Shown here piece by piece: positions 20,201-27,938 of a stretch of 64,000 nucleotides of DNA. Both the position numbers and the translations under genes were made by a program. The stretch's first letter is position 1; the number at the start of each line of letters is the position of its first letter. The DNA is from Mycobacterium ahvazicum (lineage in GTDB: Bacteria > Actinomycetota > Actinomycetes > Mycobacteriales > Mycobacteriaceae): contig NZ_FXEG02000002.1 of assembly GCF_900176255.2 (NCBI RefSeq), forward strand, positions 1,674,001-1,738,000, read 5' to 3'. The notes beneath the pieces were generated by a model. That model saw nothing but the letters and a program-made list of their open reading frames with translations, did not search any database and had not been told where the DNA came from.

Positions 20201-20848
20201 ATGCCGTCAAAAGAGCGCCCCGCGGGTGCGCGGCTGACGAATCGCGGTGCGGCGACCAGAGCGCGAATCGTCGCTGCGGCCGCGGCACTCGTCCGCCGGC
20301 AGGGTGTCGCCGGAACAAGCCTGGACGACGTCATCGCCGATACCAACACGAGTAAGTCGCAGCTGTACCACTACTTCCCGAACAAGGAAGCGCTCATCTG
20401 CGAGGTCATCAAGACCCAACTCGGCCAGGTCATCGCGGCCCAGCAGCCAAATCTCGGCGAAGTCTCCTCGTGGGAAGGACTGCAGCGCTGGTGCGACCAT
20501 GTCTTGGCGATGGCCCGCGCTACACACGGTGTCGGGGGTTGCCCGCTAGGTTCGCTCGTGGGCGAGCTCGCCGAACAATCCGACTCGGCGCGACAGCAGC
20601 TTGCGCAGAGCTTCGCCGAGTGGCAGGCATATCTCGCTGCTGGCATGACGACGATGCGTGGCAATGGTGAATTGTCCGCCGATGCCGATCCCGCCGATCT
20701 CGCACTGTCGATGATGAGTGCGGTGCAAGGCGGCTTGCTGATGGCGCAGACGATGCGCAGCGCGCGGCCTCTCGAACTCGCGCTGGACATGGCGCTCGGG
20801 CACATCGCTACCTACCGCAGCGACCCGAAGCGGGGGCGCAAGGCCTGA
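20201..20848 (+). CDS. TetR/AcrR-family transcriptional regulator
   Basis: A 215-aa repressor-type protein. The HTH lies at about residues 17-65, with ARIVAAAAALVRRQG, the recognition helix region TNTSKSQLYHYFPNKEAL, and an all-helical ligand domain containing a conserved-looking VGGCPLGSLVGELAEQS. It is divergent from the redoxin-DoxX-OYE operon and separated by a perfect palindrome, so it very likely controls that operon and itself. The ligand may be an electrophile or quinone that the OYE reduces (inference). Confidence 0.88.
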   Translation: MPSKERPAGARLTNRGAATRARIVAAAAALVRRQGVAGTSLDDVIADTNTSKSQLYHYFPNKEALICEVIKTQLGQVIAAQQPNLGEVSSWEGLQRWCDHVLAMARATHGVGGCPLGSLVGELAEQSDSARQQLAQSFAEWQAYLAAGMTTMRGNGELSADADPADLALSMMSAVQGGLLMAQTMRSARPLELALDMALGHIATYRSDPKRGRKA

Positions 20849-20855
20849 GGGCAAC

Positions 20856-20914
20856 GAGCAGGTGTCGGTGCCGCTCGATTCGGTTGTCGCCGAGGTGCTC
20901 TCGCGTTTTGGGCG
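20856..20914 (+). repeat. hisS 3'-end repeat, right copy (hisS remnant)
   Basis: A 59-bp direct repeat of the hisS terminus starting 8 bp after the tetR stop. It still reads [19 protein letters not shown] in frame but has no upstream hisS coding sequence, so it is a remnant. With the left copy it brackets the four-gene redox cassette. The remaining 160 bp to the next gene show nothing else recognisable. Confidence 0.85.
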
Positions 20915-21074
20915 CTCATCGCCGCCGGTTTTGACCGGGCGGGCGGAAATTAGCGATCCCGTCGACGAATATTCAGCAAACTGGTTCATGGCGGCCCGTG
21001 GTTATTGTACGGTCGTGCAAGATTGCGCGGGACAGGCGTCGTCGCCGCGCAGGCCGGCCGATAAGGAGACGTCC

Positions 21075-21362
21075 GTGGAACGTGCTGAGATGCCGAGCGG
21101 GGCAACCCCTCCCAGGGTGAAGTCGTTCCGCGATTTCTCCAGCGTGGTGGTGGAGTGCGCGGCTCTGGGCGCGTCGCCCGCGCTGGGCTCGCTGTCGGTA
21201 CCGCCGGCCTGGCCGAAGTCCGCTCCCAGGCCCGACGAGCTCCCGGCTACCCCGAAGGTCAAGCCACCCGGCCTCACTTACCAGGACGGCCTGATGAGCG
21301 TGATGACCGGCCGTCACGCCGTCCCTGCGCAACAGGGGGAGTTGCTGGCCGACGAGGCGTGA
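21075..21362 (+). CDS. PPE-SVP C-terminal-like small protein or PPE remnant
   Basis: A 95-aa frame starting at GTG 21075, 6 nt after AAGGAG. It contains GSLSVPPAWP, resembling the GxxSVPxxW signature of PPE-SVP proteins, followed by a Pro-rich tail ending with SVMTGRHAVPAQ, like the end of PPE proteins. No PPE N-terminal domain (180 aa with the PPE motif) is present. Either it is the broken 3' end of a PPE gene left at an insertion boundary, or a small gene re-initiated with its own ribosome site. The frame also runs back into the hisS remnant, which has no ribosome site. Confidence 0.5.
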   Translation: MERAEMPSGATPPRVKSFRDFSSVVVECAALGASPALGSLSVPPAWPKSAPRPDELPATPKVKPPGLTYQDGLMSVMTGRHAVPAQQGELLADEA

Positions 21363-21412
21363 GTCAGTTCGCGCCAAATCACTTGTGTCACTTGCGTTTC
21401 AGGCTGACTTTC

Positions 21413-21435
21413 TTGTCGGTGGGGCGTTGTATCAT
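21413..21435 (+). promoter_or_regulatory. PafBC (RecA-NDp) DNA-damage promoter
   Basis: TTGTCGGTG, 8 bases, then TATCAT matches the mycobacterial RecA-independent damage promoter (TTGTCRGTG-N8-TAnnnT) without a mismatch. Six bases separate the -10 from ATG 21442, so the transcript should be leaderless. This predicts mitomycin/UV induction of the 13E12 gene through PafBC rather than LexA. Confidence 0.75.
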
Positions 21436-21441
21436 TCGAAC

Positions 21442-22917
21442 ATGGGTTCGAGTAGCTGCGACGAGATCGATGAGGTCTTCGGGCGGCGCTATCCGTCCAC
21501 CACACCCGATTCCGCGGCCTTGGTCAATCGCATCCGCTCGTCCGCACGGGCGGAAAATCGGGCGGCCGCCACCCAGCTGACCGACATCGCAGACCTGTTC
21601 GCCTATCGACTGGCGCGTTGTTCGGACACCGAGGCATGGGCGGTCGACACGATGGAGGCGGTGGCCGCCGAAGTGGCGGCGGCGTTGCGGATCAGTCAGG
21701 GGCTGGCGGCGAGTCGCCTTCGGTACGCCCGGGCAATGCGTGAGCGGTTGCCGAAGGTTGCAGCGGTGTTCAAGGCCGGCGACATCGACTATCGGATGTT
21801 TCAGACGATCGTCTACCGCACCGATCTGCTGACCGACGACGAGGCACTGGCCAGAGTCGATGCGGAGTTGGCGGTTTGCTTGCCGCGTTGGCCATCGCTG
21901 ACGCACGGTCGGCTGGCCGGGCAGGTGGACAGGATTGTGGTGCGGGCCGATGCCGATGCCGTCCGGCGGCGAAAGCAACGGCAATCCGGGCGCGAGGTAT
22001 GGATCGCGGACATCGGCGACGGCACGTCCGAGATCCACGGTTCCTTGCTGACCCCCGACGCCCGGGCTCTGGAAAAGCGGTTGAACGCGCTGGCTGCCAC
22101 GGTGTGTGAACACGACCCGCGCGGCCGTGAGCAGCGCCGGGCCGACGCGCTGGGCGCGCTGGCCGTTTCCGCCGACCGGCTGGGGGGCCGGTGCGGCCGG
22201 CCCGACTGCGCGGCGGGCAAGCGTCCCGCCGCGTCGCCCGTCGTCATTCATGTGATCGCCGAGCGGGCCGCGGTCGACGGTACCGGCTCGGTGCCCGCGT
22301 CCCAGCTCGGTGCGGACGGACTCATCCCGCCGGAACTCGTTGCCGAACTTGCCAAGTCGGCCCGGCTGGTGCCGCTGGTCCATCCCGCCGATGCTGCGCC
22401 CGAACCCGGATATGTGCCTTCGGCGGCGCTGCGGGATTTCGTGCGATGCCGAGACCTGACCTGCCGCTGGCCGGGTTGCGACCGGCCGGCAGTCGAGTGC
22501 GACGTCGACCATACGATCCCGTACGGCGACGGTGGCCCGACGCATGCGTCAAACCTGAAGTGCTACTGCAGGACTCATCACCTGGTCAAGACGTTCTGGG
22601 GATGGCGCGACAAGCAGCTGCCCGACGGGACGGTGATTCTGACCTCGCCGGCTGGTCAGACCTATGTCACCACCCCGGGCAGCGCGCTGCTGTTCCCGAG
22701 CCTGTGCCAGCCGACAAGCGGCGCGCCGGCGCCCGACATCGAACGGCTGCAGGACTACTGCGGCGAGCGGACCGCGATGATGCCGATGCGACGGCAGACT
22801 CGCGCCCAGAATCGCGCCGCTCGCATCGCCGCCGAACGTCGGCAGAACCGCCAGGCGCGGGTGGGGCCGGACGAATCGCTCACTGCCACAGGCGATCCGG
22901 ATCCGCCGCCCTTCTAG
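21442..22917 (+). CDS. 13E12-repeat family protein with DUF222 and HNH endonuclease domains
   Basis: A 491-aa protein of the mycobacterial 13E12 family. The N-terminal half is the DUF222 region with IADLFAYRLARC and LRISQGLAASRLRYARAMRERLP; the C-terminal third holds the HNH fold with paired Cys (CRDLTCRWPGC), DVDHTIPYGDGG and CRTHHLVK. Family members are multi-copy in mycobacterial genomes and are thought to be mobile or nuclease-like; function is unproven. ATG 21442 is placed by the PafBC-type promoter just upstream. It converges on helR with a 4-nt overlap of the ends. Confidence 0.88.
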   Translation: MGSSSCDEIDEVFGRRYPSTTPDSAALVNRIRSSARAENRAAATQLTDIADLFAYRLARCSDTEAWAVDTMEAVAAEVAAALRISQGLAASRLRYARAMRERLPKVAAVFKAGDIDYRMFQTIVYRTDLLTDDEALARVDAELAVCLPRWPSLTHGRLAGQVDRIVVRADADAVRRRKQRQSGREVWIADIGDGTSEIHGSLLTPDARALEKRLNALAATVCEHDPRGREQRRADALGALAVSADRLGGRCGRPDCAAGKRPAASPVVIHVIAERAAVDGTGSVPASQLGADGLIPPELVAELAKSARLVPLVHPADAAPEPGYVPSAALRDFVRCRDLTCRWPGCDRPAVECDVDHTIPYGDGGPTHASNLKCYCRTHHLVKTFWGWRDKQLPDGTVILTSPAGQTYVTTPGSALLFPSLCQPTSGAPAPDIERLQDYCGERTAMMPMRRQTRAQNRAARIAAERRQNRQARVGPDESLTATGDPDPPPF

Positions 22918-25106
22918 TTCAAGACGGCCAAGCCGGACAGCGCCTCTGGCAACGGTTCTCGATGCAAGACGCCGAGCCGTTGGGTGGCGCGGGTGAGGGC
23001 GACGTAGAGCTCGGATGCGCCGCGCGGGCCGTCCGCGAGGATCCGCTGCGGGTCGACCACCAGCACGGCGTCGAACTCCAATCCCTTGGTCTGTGAGACC
23101 GGCACCGTACCCGGCACCCCGGGTGGACCGATCACAACGCTGGTGCCGTCACGACCGGCTTCGTCGCGCACGAATTCTTCAATCGCGCCAGGCAATTCGT
23201 CGTCGGTGACCTGTCGCGACCAGGGCCGCGCGCCGCAGGCGCGAACCGATTCCGGTGGCTGTACCCCCGGCGCGAACTCCTCGAGCAGCGCGGCGGCGAC
23301 CGTCATGATTTCTTCCGGCGTGCGGTAGTTGACCGTCAGCGACCGGTAATCCCACCGGCCCGGCACGTACGGCTGCAGCATCGCTTGCCACGATGTCGCA
23401 CCGGCGGCCGACCGGCGCTGGGCGAGATCGCCGACCACGGTGAAGGACCGGCCGGGGCAACGTCGCATCAGCACCCGCCAGTCCATCTCGGACAGTTCCT
23501 GGGCCTCGTCGACCACGACATGGCGATAGGTCCAATCTCGATCTGCCGCAGCACGTTCGGCGAGTTCACGCGTGTCGCGCTCGATGAAACGGTCGGCTAG
23601 GGCCTCGGCATGGATCACGTCGCGGGCCATCAGCTGGTCCTCGTCGTCCATCAGATCCTCGCGCGCGATCATCAGGTCCAGCACGCCGGCGGCGTACTCG
23701 GCCTCGTAGTTGCGCTCGCGCTTGGCGTTCGCCTCCGCGGCCTCGGCCGCCTTGTCGCGGCCGAGCAGATCGACCAGCTCGTCGAGCAGCGGCACGTCCG
23801 ACACCGTCCAGGCCTCGCCGTCGACACGCAACAGCGACTGGGGCGCACCCACGGCATGCAGCCGCTCGGGGGAGAGGTACAGCGAAGCCAGCAGCTCCCG
23901 CGGTGTCAGGATCGGCCAGAGCCGGTCGAGTGCGGCGGCGAACTGCTCGTTGTCCGCCAGCTCGGCGAGCAGGTCGGAACGCAGCTGTTCCCATGCGCTG
24001 CGGTCCTCGCGGGTCAACCAGCCGCGGCCGATCCGGGCGATCGCGCGCTCGGTCAGCGCCCAGGTGAGGATGTCGATGAACACCGCGCGGGCCTGGTTGT
24101 GCGGTTGTCCGCTGCCGCGTGCCTCGTCTCGCGCCCAGCCGCCGATCTCGGCGTCGATGCGCATTGTGACGTCGGCCAGTTCGATCTCCAGCGGGCGCTC
24201 GGGTAGTCGCTGCCGATCGGCGACCGCGGCGGCCAGCACGTCGAGGATTTTCAGCGACCCCTTGAACGCCGCGCACTCCGGGGTGTCCTCGGCGGTGACG
24301 CGCATTCCAGGGACCAGATCGCCCGGCGTCATGAACACCACGCTGGACTCGCCCAGCGACGGCAGCACCCGATCGACATGGCGCAGGAACGCCGGATTAG
24401 GTCCCACCACAAGGACTCCGTGGCGCTCGATGCGCTCGCGCTGGGTGTACAGCAGGTACGCGACGCGATGCAGCGCCACGACCGTCTTGCCGGTGCCGGG
24501 GCCACCCTCGATCACCAGCACGCCGGGATGATCGAGCCGGATGATCTCGTCCTGCTCGGCCTGAATGGTCGCGACGATGTCGCGCATGCCCTCGCCTCGT
24601 GGCGCGTTGATCGCCGCCAGCAGGGCCCCATCGCCTTGCGCGTCCGCGCCCGGCCGGCCGAACACCTCGTCGGTGAAGTCGTCGATGCTTCGCCCGCGGG
24701 TGTGGAACTGGCGCCGGCGGTGCATGCCCTCCGGGGTGGCGGCGGTCGCGACATAGAACGCCCGGGCGGCCGGAGCGCGCCAGTCGAGCAGCAGCGGGTG
24801 ATACTCGTTGTCGGCGTCGAACAGGCCGATGCGGCCGATGTAGCTGCGTTCACCGGAGATGGCGTCCAACCGCCCGAAGCACAGCCCGTAGTCGGCGACG
24901 TCCAGCCGTTTGACCTCCCTCGCCACCGCCCGGACCTCCGCGTCCCGGTCCGACAGGCTCTCGCCATCGCCCAGCAATGCCGCGCGGAAATTCTCCTTCG
25001 CCCGGGCGCGCTCGGCATCGAGGCGCGCATAGAGCCCGGTCACGTAGTCCTGCTCGGACCGCAGTTCGCCTTCATACCCAGGATTCGACAAGTACCCCTC
25101 CGCCAC
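22914..25106 (-). CDS. helR: HelR/HelD-type RNA-polymerase-associated ATPase (UvrD-like fold)
   Basis: A 730-aa superfamily 1 NTPase. An N-terminal helical region (ELRSEQDYVTGLYARLDAERARAKENF) is typical of HelD and inserts into RNA polymerase channels. Walker A is GGPGTGKT (about 201-208), followed by VVALHRVAYLLYTQRERI; helicase-like motifs include VVVDEAQELSEMDW, VVGDLAQRRS and SQTKGLEFDAV. HelD proteins recycle stalled RNA polymerase, and actinobacterial HelR displaces rifamycins from it. GTG 25106 was chosen (TTG 25091 is the alternative): an upstream in-frame codon at 25259 would overlap the YjbR-like gene and add a non-conserved extension. It is the last gene of the ArsR-led operon. 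No rifamycin-associated element was seen in the 77 bp upstream. Confidence 0.85.
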   Translation of the reverse strand: MAEGYLSNPGYEGELRSEQDYVTGLYARLDAERARAKENFRAALLGDGESLSDRDAEVRAVAREVKRLDVADYGLCFGRLDAISGERSYIGRIGLFDADNEYHPLLLDWRAPAARAFYVATAATPEGMHRRRQFHTRGRSIDDFTDEVFGRPGADAQGDGALLAAINAPRGEGMRDIVATIQAEQDEIIRLDHPGVLVIEGGPGTGKTVVALHRVAYLLYTQRERIERHGVLVVGPNPAFLRHVDRVLPSLGESSVVFMTPGDLVPGMRVTAEDTPECAAFKGSLKILDVLAAAVADRQRLPERPLEIELADVTMRIDAEIGGWARDEARGSGQPHNQARAVFIDILTWALTERAIARIGRGWLTREDRSAWEQLRSDLLAELADNEQFAAALDRLWPILTPRELLASLYLSPERLHAVGAPQSLLRVDGEAWTVSDVPLLDELVDLLGRDKAAEAAEANAKRERNYEAEYAAGVLDLMIAREDLMDDEDQLMARDVIHAEALADRFIERDTRELAERAAADRDWTYRHVVVDEAQELSEMDWRVLMRRCPGRSFTVVGDLAQRRSAAGATSWQAMLQPYVPGRWDYRSLTVNYRTPEEIMTVAAALLEEFAPGVQPPESVRACGARPWSRQVTDDELPGAIEEFVRDEAGRDGTSVVIGPPGVPGTVPVSQTKGLEFDAVLVVDPQRILADGPRGASELYVALTRATQRLGVLHREPLPEALSGLAVLN

Positions 25107-25183
25107 TTCAGTTCTCGGCCAGCGATATTGCGCATTTAACCCAGGAGGAGCCGGAAGATTCCTCTTTCCATATTGCCCTTCGA

Positions 25184-25504
25184 TCAAGCGCAAAAGGCCA
25201 GGGCCTCGTTGAGGAGGGCCGGCCAGTGTGGCGATTGGCTGGGTGTGATAGCGGCCCATTCCCGAAAGCGGCGTCCGGCCGGGGCGAAGGGTAAGGCCAA
25301 TCCGGACGTGATGAGTTCATCAACTCTTGCCGCGGGAAGCTTGACCACCAAGCAATCGGTTCGCGGGTCGAACGATGCGAAGAAGAGCCCGTTGACGCGC
25401 AGGCAGGGTAGGCCCATCATCGTTGAGCGAGTCACCGAGTCGGTTTTCAAGAGGATTTCCGCGAGGTCGGAGAAGCAGACTTCGGGTGAGGCGTCATTGG
25501 TCAC
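25184..25504 (-). CDS. YjbR/MmcQ-like small protein
   Basis: A 106-aa protein with GLPCLRVNGLFFASFDPRTDCLVVKLP and a GRRFREWAAI segment, which fits the YjbR/MmcQ-type alpha-beta fold found in many small actinobacterial proteins of unknown role. GTG 25504 gives a GTGA overlap with the SRPBCC stop and was preferred over the upstream 25546 start. A second, better-matching member of this family is at 35813-36202. Confidence 0.65.
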   Translation of the reverse strand: MTNDASPEVCFSDLAEILLKTDSVTRSTMMGLPCLRVNGLFFASFDPRTDCLVVKLPAARVDELITSGLALPFAPAGRRFREWAAITPSQSPHWPALLNEALAFCA

Positions 25505-25965
25505 GTTCGCCGCTCTTCGAACGTGGGTACCCGACGTTGCGCCCACGGGTCGGCGCCGACGTCCTCACCCTCGGCCGTGCGTCGCATGCGGTCGATGTAG
25601 TGCGCCCAGCCGCCGCGGTGGGCATCGGCGGCGGGCTCGTCGAGGCCGCGATGGACCAATGTGACCATGGTGGAACCGTCCGGCTGAGGAGTCAGGTCGA
25701 TCTCGACAGTGGTTGAGCCAGGCGGTATTTCGACCTCGGGGCGTTCCCATCCGTAGGTGAATACGATCCGGTGTGGCGTGATCTCCAGGTAGCGGCCAGA
25801 GACGGTGTCGCCGTTGGGATGGGTCCATCGCACGATCCCGCCGGGAATCGGTTCGAGCGTGGCTTGCGGGGCCATCCACTGAATGAATTGATCCGGGTCG
25901 GTGAACAGTTCGAACACCCGTTGCGCGCTGGCGTGGACTACGAGTTGCTGGGCGGCCAGTTTCAT
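25501..25965 (-). CDS. SRPBCC / AHSA1-type ligand-binding protein
   Basis: A 154-aa START-like protein: SAQRVFELFTDPDQFIQWMAPQ near the N-terminus, IVRWTHPNGDTVSGRYLEI, VFTYGWE and VTLVHRGL, then a C-terminal helix GGWAHYIDRMRR. This is the AHSA1 subgroup, which in actinobacteria is commonly encoded next to an ArsR repressor, as here. The ATG overlaps the arsR stop (ATGA). The ligand is unknown. Confidence 0.88.
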   Translation of the reverse strand: MKLAAQQLVVHASAQRVFELFTDPDQFIQWMAPQATLEPIPGGIVRWTHPNGDTVSGRYLEITPHRIVFTYGWERPEVEIPPGSTTVEIDLTPQPDGSTMVTLVHRGLDEPAADAHRGGWAHYIDRMRRTAEGEDVGADPWAQRRVPTFEERRT

Positions 25966-26276
25966 GTCGGATCTGATTCGGCGGTCGCACGCAGCCGTTG
26001 CAACGGAGCAGCCCAGAATTCGTCGAGTAGCGCAGCGATCTGGCCAACGCGGGCAAGGTCAGCGCGATACAACCGGCGGGTGGCCTCCACCCGGACCTCC
26101 ACGAGGCCTGCCTCGCGCAGCAGCTTGAGATGTTGACTTGCAGCCGATTTCGACAACCCCGCGGCTTCGGCGAGAGCGGACGCGGTGCGTTCCTGGTCCC
26201 AGACCAGCTGCAACATCGTCCGCCGTCCCGGGTGGGCCAAGGCCCTGATCGCGTTCTCGACGGCGGCCTCGCTCAT
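25962..26276 (-). CDS. ArsR-family winged-helix regulator
   Basis: A 104-aa repressor-type protein: NAIRALAHPGRRTMLQLV, the HTH AEAAGLSKSAASQHLKLLREAGLV (by segments) and the wing VEATRRLYRAD. It lacks the Cys-based metal site of classical ArsR, matching the subgroup paired with SRPBCC genes. The ATG overlaps the stop of the upstream gene (ATGA). It likely acts on GCTAAA/TTTAGC half-sites in front of the operon (26839-26860). Confidence 0.88.
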   Translation of the reverse strand: MSEAAVENAIRALAHPGRRTMLQLVWDQERTASALAEAAGLSKSAASQHLKLLREAGLVEVRVEATRRLYRADLARVGQIAALLDEFWAAPLQRLRATAESDPT

Positions 26277-26836
26277 GGGCGACGACCCATCGCGGCCAGG
26301 AGCCGATCCTGCGCCGAAGCGTCAGCGCTGAGCTCCACCTCTGGTCCGATGATGCCGGCTGCCCTTCCCCGCCGGGGCATCTCGGGTACGAACATCGCCG
26401 TACACACCTGAACCAGTGCGGGGTCGAGCTGCTCGTCCTGACCGGTGGCGCGTGCCAGATCCCAGGTGTGGATCAGCACATCCATAAACGTCCCGGCGAC
26501 CGCCTGAGCGAGCGGCCAATCAAAGCCGAGCGGGGACGCGCAGGTTCGTTCCAGCACCCCCGGCTTTGAGACAGCTGTCAGCACCCGATGAACGTCCTTG
26601 CGATAACCGCGCGGCATCGCATCCTGCACCACCGCGGGTTGGCGACCCGCCGCCGCTGCGAGGAGATACTCCGCGCCCCCGACGAGATGATCGATGAGCT
26701 GTTGCACGTTCCACTCTGAACATGGTGTGGGCCAATCGAGTTGATCGGACCGCACCGTTTCGACAACGGTGATCGCGCGATCAGTGGCGGTGCGGTACAG
26801 CGCGACGGGGTCGACCATCGTCTCATTGTTCAGCAT
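26273..26836 (-). CDS. TIGR03086/DinB-like (mycothiol-dependent maleylpyruvate isomerase N-terminal type) protein
   Basis: A 187-aa four-helix-bundle protein of the DinB/MDMPI_N type. The metal-site motif is seen in CSEWNVQQLIDHLVGGAEY (H50) and IHTWDLARATGQ; the pattern matches TIGR03086 family metal-binding proteins. The ATG at 26836 is supported by a consensus promoter (TTGACC-17-TAAATT) placed so that transcription begins at the ATG. It is the first gene of the operon leading through arsR, SRPBCC and yjbR-like genes to helR. Confidence 0.82.
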   Translation of the reverse strand: MLNNETMVDPVALYRTATDRAITVVETVRSDQLDWPTPCSEWNVQQLIDHLVGGAEYLLAAAAGRQPAVVQDAMPRGYRKDVHRVLTAVSKPGVLERTCASPLGFDWPLAQAVAGTFMDVLIHTWDLARATGQDEQLDPALVQVCTAMFVPEMPRRGRAAGIIGPEVELSADASAQDRLLAAMGRRP

Positions 26837-26838
26837 CT

Positions 26839-26871
26839 GCTAAATTTAGCGTCTGCTAAACAATCGGTCAA
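26839..26871 (-). promoter_or_regulatory. Leaderless promoter with overlapping ArsR operator
   Basis: On the minus strand TTGACC (26871-26866), a 17-bp spacer and TAAATT (26848-26843) lie 6 nt before ATG 26836. Over the -10 sit a 12-bp perfect palindrome GCTAAATTTAGC (26839-26850) and a third half-site making TTTAGC-gtct-GCTAAA (26845-26860). Overlapping half-sites spaced like this suggest autorepression by the ArsR protein encoded in the operon. Confidence 0.65.
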
Positions 26872-26880
26872 GGACATCGC

Positions 26881-26909
26881 TTGACATCGCATCGAACAAT
26901 TGTTCGAAT
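26881..26909 (+). promoter_or_regulatory. LexA SOS box within a leaderless promoter
   Basis: TCGAACAATTGTTCGA (26892-26907) is a perfect mycobacterial LexA palindrome (TCGAAC-N4-GTTCGA). It sits between a consensus -35 TTGACA (26881-26886) and a -10-like TCGAAT (26904-26909), with ATG 26916 six bases further on. LexA bound here would block polymerase, making the radical SAM gene an SOS gene; Rv2578c of M. tuberculosis is known to me as a LexA target. Confidence 0.85.
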
Positions 26910-26915
26910 AGTGGT

Positions 26916-27938
26916 ATGCGGTGGGCAAAACAGGCCGTCGCTGTCAACGGGGAACCGGTCGACGACGGGGCATTACCAGGACTGCAGCGGATCGGCCTGG
27001 TCCGCAGTGTCCGCGCACCCCAGTTCGAGGGGATCACCTTTCACGAGGTGCTGTGCAAATCGGCGCTCAACAGAATTCCGGACGCGGCCGCGCTGCCGTT
27101 TCGCTATACCGTCAACGGCTACCGCGGCTGCTCGCACGCCTGCCGTTATTGTTTCGCCCGCCCCACCCACGAATATCTGGATTTCAACCCCGGCACCGAC
27201 TTTGACACCCAGATCGTGGTCAAGACCAATGTCGCGCAGGTATTGCGCCGCGAGCTGCGCCGGCCGTCGTGGCGACGCGAAGCGGTCGCGCTGGGCACCA
27301 ACACCGATCCGTACCAGCGCGCCGAGGGCCGCTACGCGTTGATGCCCGGCATCATCGGCGCGCTCGCCGAATCCGGCACGCCGCTGTCCATTCTGACCAA
27401 AGGCACGCTGCTGCGGCGTGACCTGCCACTGATAACCGCTGCGGCTCAACAGGTTCCAGTGTCGGTCGCGGTGTCGCTGGCGGTCGGCGACGCGGAGCTG
27501 CACCGAGACGTCGAGCCGGGAACGCCGACGCCGCAGGCGCGCCTGGGTCTGATCGCCGCCATCCGCGACGCCGGCCTCGACTGCCACGTGATGGTCGCGC
27601 CGGTGCTGCCGCACCTCACCGACTCCGTCGAGCACCTCGACGGACTGCTCGGCCAGATCTCGGCCGCCGGCGCCACCAGCGTCACCGTCTTCGGCCTGCA
27701 TTTGCGCCGATCCACCCGCGGCTGGTTCATGTCCTGGCTGGCCGGTTCCCATCCCGAACTCGTCGGCCGCTACCGCGAGTTGTACCGGCGCGGAGCGTAT
27801 TTGCCGCCCGACTACCGCGAAATGTTGCGGGCGCGGGCCGCTGCGCTGATCGTCAAACACCGGCTGACCGGTGACCAGCGACCGTTTTCGCAGGCGCCGA
27901 AGTCCGGGCCGGAACCCGGTCAGCCCACGCTGTTCTAA
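26916..27938 (+). CDS. Rv2578c-family radical SAM protein (spore photoproduct lyase-like)
   Basis: A 340-aa iron-sulfur enzyme, same length as Rv2578c. The [4Fe-4S] cluster motif CSHACRYC (C72, C76, C79) follows the NGYRG segment. The sequence then reads as an SPL-like radical SAM barrel with LGTNTDPYQ and LSILTKGTLLRRDL. With a LexA box in its promoter, a DNA-repair or damage-response role is likely, though the reaction is not established. It ends 3 nt inside the convergent phosphatase gene. Confidence 0.92.
   Translation: MRWAKQAVAVNGEPVDDGALPGLQRIGLVRSVRAPQFEGITFHEVLCKSALNRIPDAAALPFRYTVNGYRGCSHACRYCFARPTHEYLDFNPGTDFDTQIVVKTNVAQVLRRELRRPSWRREAVALGTNTDPYQRAEGRYALMPGIIGALAESGTPLSILTKGTLLRRDLPLITAAAQQVPVSVAVSLAVGDAELHRDVEPGTPTPQARLGLIAAIRDAGLDCHVMVAPVLPHLTDSVEHLDGLLGQISAAGATSVTVFGLHLRRSTRGWFMSWLAGSHPELVGRYRELYRRGAYLPPDYREMLRARAAALIVKHRLTGDQRPFSQAPKSGPEPGQPTLF

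Noticed and set aside
22837..25259. HelR-like protein starting at 25259
   Set aside because: It would overlap the YjbR-like gene by 76 bp and add about 50 residues not expected in HelD/HelR proteins; GTG 25106 fits better.
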